Assembly: GCA_903913785.1 (NCBI GenBank)
Contig: CAIWMF010000103.1
Coordinates: 1-35,189, forward strand
DNA length: 35,189 nucleotides
From: an uncultured Spartobacteria bacterium
GTDB lineage: Bacteria; Verrucomicrobiota; Verrucomicrobiia; Chthoniobacterales; UBA6821
Direction: 5' to 3'
Shown here: piece by piece, positions 30,558 to 35,189 of the stretch
How positions within the stretch are numbered: the first letter of the stretch is position 1
Layout of the letters: each line of letters opens with the position of its first letter
Notes under the pieces: generated by a model
Told to the model about the DNA's origin: nothing
The model's database searches: none
Seen by the model: the letters and a program-made list of their open reading frames with translations, nothing else
Translations under genes and position numbers: made by a program

Positions 30558-30822
30558 TTAACCCGGATATTTCATACCGATTCTGCTGCGGCTTGCGAAC
30601 ACCTGATGGATACTGCGTCAGCTTCGAATTGCTCCTCGGGCAGTATGAAGCATACAGCCGTCGTCGCAATCCATCACCTTCGTTGACTCGCTCGCTCCCG
30701 CTCGTCTCGCCCTTTCAGGGCTGCCTAAAGGCAGTCTCCACCGCGGTCTCCCGACCGCCGCTGGTGTCTGCATCAGGATTCGCGGCGCCTCGCGACGAAT
30801 CAGTGTGAAATATTCGGGTTAA
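30558..30822. repeat. Full palindromic element flanked by TTAA on both sides (period 261 bp)
   Basis: TTAACCCGGATATTTCATACCGATTC ... GACGAATCAGTGTGAAATATTCGGGTTAA; internal TGATGGAT/ATCCATCA and ATACTGC/GCAGTAT stems. Confidence 0.92.
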
Positions 30823-30958
30823 GGCGTAAACGGAAGTAAGGCGAAAGGCAAGGATTTCATGAAAAAATTTATTAGAAATTAAAGGTTTCAAGAAACCATG
30901 TATTCTCGTAGGATTCAAAAATTATTTAACCCTAAAAACTCAAAGTCCATGATAGGCT

Positions 30959-32629
30959 TTGACTCCACGCATGAGTTCTTCAGCTAACGAAAATATTATG
31001 ATCAATGTGCAGATTGATGGCATCTGGAAGCAATTTGCTAAAGGAACACGTTTGATTGAAGCGTGTATGCAGTCTGGTCAGCATATTCCTCACTATTGTT
31101 ATCATCCAAAATTAAGTGTTCCGGGTAACTGCCGCATGTGCTTAGTAGAAACAGGCTCTCCAAAAATGACGCCTGATCGCAAACCTGAGCTCGGAGAGGA
31201 TGGATATCCGATCATTCAGTGGAATCCAAGACCTGTGATTTCTTGTGCGCTAGAAGTTTCTGAAGGCATGGCGGTACGCACGCATTCTTCGCTCGTGGAG
31301 GAATGCCGTAAGGGTGTGATGGAATTTTTACTCATTAATCACCCACTGGATTGTACCATCTGTGATAAAGCTGGAGAATGTCGTCTTCAGGAATTTTCTG
31401 TTGAGTATGGTCATGGTGGCTCTCGTTTTTTGGAGGACAAAGTCAAAAAACCCAAGCATGTTGATATTGGAAAGTATATTGTCCTTGATGATGAGCGTTG
31501 TATTCTTTGCTCACGCTGTATTCGTTTTATGAAGGAAGTGGCCCATGACGATGTGCTTGGATTTGTCGAACGAGGTAGTCACACGACCTTAACAGTTCAC
31601 CCTGGTAAAAGACTTGATAATAACTATTCTCTCAACACGGTTGATATTTGTCCGGTTGGTGCACTGACCTCAAAGGATTTTCGATTTAAAATGCGTGTCT
31701 GGTTTTTAAAAGAAACCAAAACCATTGATGTGAGTTGTGGTACTGGCTCTAACATCATTATTGGAAGTCGTGAAAATACAATTTACCGTATTACGCCGCG
31801 CCAAAATGAAGCGGTGAATTCTTATTGGATGCCCGATTCTCATCGTCTTAATTACACGTATCTCCACCGTGAAGATCGTCTGCTCACGCCATGTGTGCGC
31901 GATCAAGAAAGTGATCATATCTTAAAAAGCAGTCCATGGTCTGAGGCGCTCCATGCGGCTGCGAAGGCTCTGCAAGGAGAAGAAGCGGGTTCCATTGCCA
32001 TGATCGTTTCTGGACGCATGACCAATGAGGAACTCTTTCTAGCACGTCGCCTGAAAGAAGCGCTCTCCATGACGCTCGTTGATATACGTCCTCGTCCTCA
32101 AGACGGTGATGGATTCTTAATTGCCAAGGATGGCAATCCTAACACACGAGGCGCTCAGTTGCTCGGTCTTGTAGGAGAAGAGCCTGGAGCACTCTTAGGA
32201 GCAATCAATGAAGGTATTGAAGCAGGAAAAATTACTTCGCTTCTGGTCCTACATGAAAATGTGATTCCTTGTGGCATCAGCGAGGCTGCTCTCAAAAAAT
32301 TAAAAAACTTGATCGTCTTAGATATTCTTCCTAGTGCCACAACACAACATGCAACAATACTCTTGCCCGGCTCGGCTGCTGCTGAGAAGCGTGGCTCGAT
32401 GATTAATATTAAAGGTCGTCTTCAACGCTTGACGCAAGCTATTCAAGCCCCAGGGTCAGCACGTGATGATTGGGAAATTTTACGAGATCTACTAAAACTC
32501 ATTTCTCCTGCGCCTCTTCCCATGACATTTGAGGAACTCTTTGCACAGATGGCCTCTGAGATTCCGTCTTTGAGAGGACTTAATTTTGGAAAAATTGGAG
32601 ATTTAGGAATCGATCTCACGTTGTTGTAA
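30959..32629 (+). CDS. nuoG: NADH-quinone oxidoreductase subunit G-like iron-sulfur protein
   Basis: HYCYHPKLSVPGNCRMCLVE, NHPLDCTICDKAGECRLQEFSVEYG, DDERCILCSRCIRFMKEV, VDICPVGALTSKDFRFKMRVW. Start TTG 30959 or ATG 30971. Confidence 0.9.
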   Translation: MTPRMSSSANENIMINVQIDGIWKQFAKGTRLIEACMQSGQHIPHYCYHPKLSVPGNCRMCLVETGSPKMTPDRKPELGEDGYPIIQWNPRPVISCALEVSEGMAVRTHSSLVEECRKGVMEFLLINHPLDCTICDKAGECRLQEFSVEYGHGGSRFLEDKVKKPKHVDIGKYIVLDDERCILCSRCIRFMKEVAHDDVLGFVERGSHTTLTVHPGKRLDNNYSLNTVDICPVGALTSKDFRFKMRVWFLKETKTIDVSCGTGSNIIIGSRENTIYRITPRQNEAVNSYWMPDSHRLNYTYLHREDRLLTPCVRDQESDHILKSSPWSEALHAAAKALQGEEAGSIAMIVSGRMTNEELFLARRLKEALSMTLVDIRPRPQDGDGFLIAKDGNPNTRGAQLLGLVGEEPGALLGAINEGIEAGKITSLLVLHENVIPCGISEAALKKLKNLIVLDILPSATTQHATILLPGSAAAEKRGSMINIKGRLQRLTQAIQAPGSARDDWEILRDLLKLISPAPLPMTFEELFAQMASEIPSLRGLNFGKIGDLGIDLTLL

Positions 32630-32706
32630 TAGGCGCTTCTTGAATTCGTGACGAGTATACAGACGACAAGAGAATCCAATATCCACCTTGCCTAGAAACG
32701 AGAAGG

Positions 32707-35079
32707 ATGACTCTTCTCTTTTTTATCCTCACATCATTTTTTGCTAATGTTCTAAAAGGAGGAGACCAATGTTCTTCTTCGCAAGACATCAAGATCACTA
32801 TTGATCTAGTGCATCCTCGAAAAATTACTGATTTTTCTCAAACGATGGGAGGATGTCTTGATGGCCATGAGAAAAACAGTGTGGCCTTTGATCATGCACC
32901 AGCATCCTTGAGCTTCCCTTGTCATGAAGAGAGGAATACATCATTGATCCATGGCGTTAAGAACTCTGCGATCTCTGCCATGCTCTCTTCAGGACTCAAG
33001 CCCGTTGCTTACCGTCTGCGTACTGAATTAGGAGTCGAATCATGGCATTGGAATCCCTCGGGTAGCTGGAGTGATCCCTTGCACCATCAAGGTTATTGGA
33101 CATCTTGTGCGCAGTCAAAAATTCCTATCACCCGTAGCTATGGATATCGTCTTCCACGACGTGGTAATACATTAGATGAAGCCAATAATGATAGTTACTC
33201 ACGCCTCGATGATGGGAATGAGAATACTTTTTGGAAGAGCAATCCTTATCTCACTGGTCATTACACAGGAGAGTTAGACTCTAGCCACCCGCAGTGGGTG
33301 ATCATTGATTTTGGAAAATCAGTTTTTATTAATGCGGCTCGTCTTCATTGGAAGCATCCGTATGCTCAAAAATATCGTATTCAATATTCACGTGGCGGAG
33401 ATCTCTATTTTGGACATGGAGGTGCGTGGCATGATTTTCCAAACGGAAAATATGTCAGCTCTCGCGGAGGCGCTCCCATCCTTGATTTGGGCATGCCACA
33501 TAATTTTTGGGGCCAAACATTCCCTGTTCAGTATGTGAGAATCTTGATGACGGAGAGTTCGTATACGGCAATGCCAGGAAGTCATGATCCAAGAGATCAT
33601 ATGGGGTATGCCCTAGGAGAGATTGAACTAGGGTATTTCACATCTCACGCATTTCATGATCAGATCATCCATTGTCCTAATCAGAAGCAAACGCTCCTTT
33701 ATGTCTCTTCGACAGATCCGTGGCATCGTTCGTGTGATAAGGATGAGAGAACGCAGCAGCCTGGGCTCGATCGTGTCGCACAATTGACTCTTAATCATCA
33801 TCAGCCAATTCTTTGGTCGCTACCCATTCTCTATGACACTCCTGAAAATGCTCTCGCTGAGGTTGAATTTTTAAAAAAACGTGCCTACCTCTCTCCTGGT
33901 CAGCGTCTAGAACTAGGAGAAGAGCCAGATGGACAACGCGTCGATCCCAAGGATGTAGCAGAGTTGTATGCTCAGGTATCAAAAAAAATTCATCATGCTT
34001 ATCCTGATCTTAGTCTTGGTGGACTTAGTTTTGTGACCATTGATGTAAACCCGGGGGATCTCATTTACCGTGTGGATAAGAGACCGTGGTTACAACGTTT
34101 TTTCAAACAGCTTCGTCACAAAGGGGAGAGAAAAAATTTTCAATTTCTCAGCTTTGAGTGGTATCCCTTTGATGATTTACTCCTGCCTGCAGCCCCCTTG
34201 TTAATCAAACAACCCAGACGTTTGGCGCAAGCGTATGAGCGGATTTACCATGGTGGTATTCCAAGAACGATGCCTCTCATCATGAGTGAATATGGCTATT
34301 CTGTTTTTTCTGGAGAGCCAGAGGTGACCCTCTCGGCTGCGCTATTACAGGCTGATATTGCGGCACAGTTTTTATTACTTGGAGGAACCACTTCTTATCT
34401 CTATGGATATGAACCCAACTTGCTGGAATGTGGCTATGGAAATTCCTGGGGTAATCTCATGATGTTACATGCAGATAAGCGAACCCAAGACCACCTGGAG
34501 CCTCTGCCTACCTACTATAGTTCGCAGCTTCTAACTCAGCATTGGGGCCCAACTTCAGGTGGCGCATGTGATCTTTATCCTGTAAATACACAAACAAAGA
34601 CAAAGGATCAGGATGCAAATGTCACTGGTTATTTTCTCTCCACAGGGGTATTTCATACTCGTGGTACCAAGGAAATAGCGAAGGCTCCTCGTCACAATCA
34701 GTATGAAATATCTGGGCTGGCCCCTGCCCAAGAGGAACAACATCACGCACTCCTCTTAGTCAATAAACACCCGAGCCACGCCTATTCTCTCATATGCTCT
34801 TTGAATAAGGCTTCATGGTTTCTTCCTCACCAGCGCGAGGAAATAAGGAGACGTACAAAAGAGCTTTCTGGTCTGTGGACATGTTATTGCTACTCACCGA
34901 GTCAATATGAGTGGCATGCCCAAGGAGCTAAGGGATATGCCTCGCGTAACAAGCCTCCTAGTAAAGACTTCTGTTCGGCAGAGATAAAACATCACTCTGG
35001 AACGACTTTTCTTGAGTTTCAAAAAAATCATCAACCCATCTCTCTCCATCCCTCATCCATCACGCTGTTGTGTAAATAG
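32707..35079 (+). CDS. Putative secreted discoidin (F5/8 type C)-like / glycoside-hydrolase-like protein with in-frame repeat insertion
   Basis: N-terminal signal-like MTLLFFILTSFFANVL; SRLDDGNENTFWKSNPYL...PQWVIIDFGKSVFINAARLHWKHPYAQKYRIQYS discoidin-like; possible clan GH-A-like acidic motifs LGEEPDG and MSEYGYS. Confidence 0.6.
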   Translation: MTLLFFILTSFFANVLKGGDQCSSSQDIKITIDLVHPRKITDFSQTMGGCLDGHEKNSVAFDHAPASLSFPCHEERNTSLIHGVKNSAISAMLSSGLKPVAYRLRTELGVESWHWNPSGSWSDPLHHQGYWTSCAQSKIPITRSYGYRLPRRGNTLDEANNDSYSRLDDGNENTFWKSNPYLTGHYTGELDSSHPQWVIIDFGKSVFINAARLHWKHPYAQKYRIQYSRGGDLYFGHGGAWHDFPNGKYVSSRGGAPILDLGMPHNFWGQTFPVQYVRILMTESSYTAMPGSHDPRDHMGYALGEIELGYFTSHAFHDQIIHCPNQKQTLLYVSSTDPWHRSCDKDERTQQPGLDRVAQLTLNHHQPILWSLPILYDTPENALAEVEFLKKRAYLSPGQRLELGEEPDGQRVDPKDVAELYAQVSKKIHHAYPDLSLGGLSFVTIDVNPGDLIYRVDKRPWLQRFFKQLRHKGERKNFQFLSFEWYPFDDLLLPAAPLLIKQPRRLAQAYERIYHGGIPRTMPLIMSEYGYSVFSGEPEVTLSAALLQADIAAQFLLLGGTTSYLYGYEPNLLECGYGNSWGNLMMLHADKRTQDHLEPLPTYYSSQLLTQHWGPTSGGACDLYPVNTQTKTKDQDANVTGYFLSTGVFHTRGTKEIAKAPRHNQYEISGLAPAQEEQHHALLLVNKHPSHAYSLICSLNKASWFLPHQREEIRRRTKELSGLWTCYCYSPSQYEWHAQGAKGYASRNKPPSKDFCSAEIKHHSGTTFLEFQKNHQPISLHPSSITLLCK
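34639..34720. repeat. Short palindromic element in frame within the 790-aa ORF (period 78 bp)
   Basis: GGGGTATTTCATACTCGTGGTACC...GGCTCCTCGTCACAATCAGTATGAAATATCTGGGCT; translated STGVFHTRGTKEIAKAPRHNQYEISGL. Confidence 0.88.
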
Positions 35080-35189
35080 TTTTTTATGGGAGCGAATATT
35101 TGTGGGAGGTCATTTTAGAGGATGAATCACTTTTTAAAATAATCATTTCTCATCACACTTAATTTAAACTATAGCTTTAGGATGCTTGA

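Noticed and set aside
30404-30918. ORFs 30404..30808, 30453..30686 and 30715..30918
   Set aside because: They span antisense tRNA-Ser (GEGFEPSVPIKAHTLSKRAHSTTLPP is a typical translated-tRNA artefact) and the repeat.
279-34720. CRISPR interpretation of the dispersed repeats
   Set aside because: Copies are far apart, palindromic, of varying length, and without regular spacers or cas genes.
1-35189. Transposase or integrase gene that could move the elements
   Set aside because: None recognised in the supplied ORFs; any mobilising enzyme must be elsewhere in the genome or lost.

Overview
The window is a chromosomal segment that looks PVC/Verrucomicrobia-like. That placement is inferred from the small basic protein at 25988..26143 and from a Chlamydia-like str/S10/spc gene order without tuf, rpsN and rpmD. 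Order of contents: nadB (truncated by the window edge), panC, secG, dxr and cdsA on the minus strand; recA (+); nfo (-); a long rpsL-rpsG-fusA-rpsJ-...-rplO-secY ribosomal cluster (+); a repeat-rich intergenic region; a NUDIX gene; folA/thyA (-); a YfiH-type gene (+); an RsuA/RluB-type pseudouridine synthase (-); a small basic protein missing from the ORF track (-); a sufT/iscU-like/rhodanese group (-); psd, pssA and tag (+); tRNA-Ser (-); a NuoG-like gene (+); and a secreted discoidin/glycosidase-like protein (+). The main discovery candidate is a dispersed family of palindromic elements whose ends read TTAA/CTAG-CCCGGATATTTCATACTGATCGTGACGAGG ... CCTCGTCACGATCAGTATGAAATATCCGGG-TTAA/CTAG. About ten full or partial copies lie outside the ribosomal cluster. 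Two are inserted in frame inside protein-coding genes: a 180-bp net insertion in dxr and a 78-bp insertion in the 790-aa ORF. Others form or abut the 3' ends of panC, the iscU-like gene and nfo. All paired copies I measured have an anchor-to-anchor length that is a multiple of 3 (78, 180, 186, 261, 438, possibly 531). The boundaries are mostly YTAR (TTAA or CTAG). The family resembles the Rickettsia/Wolbachia palindromic elements in behaviour, but appears here in a different phylum and with a possible IS5-like target preference. All measurements were made by eye; no search or folding tool was run.
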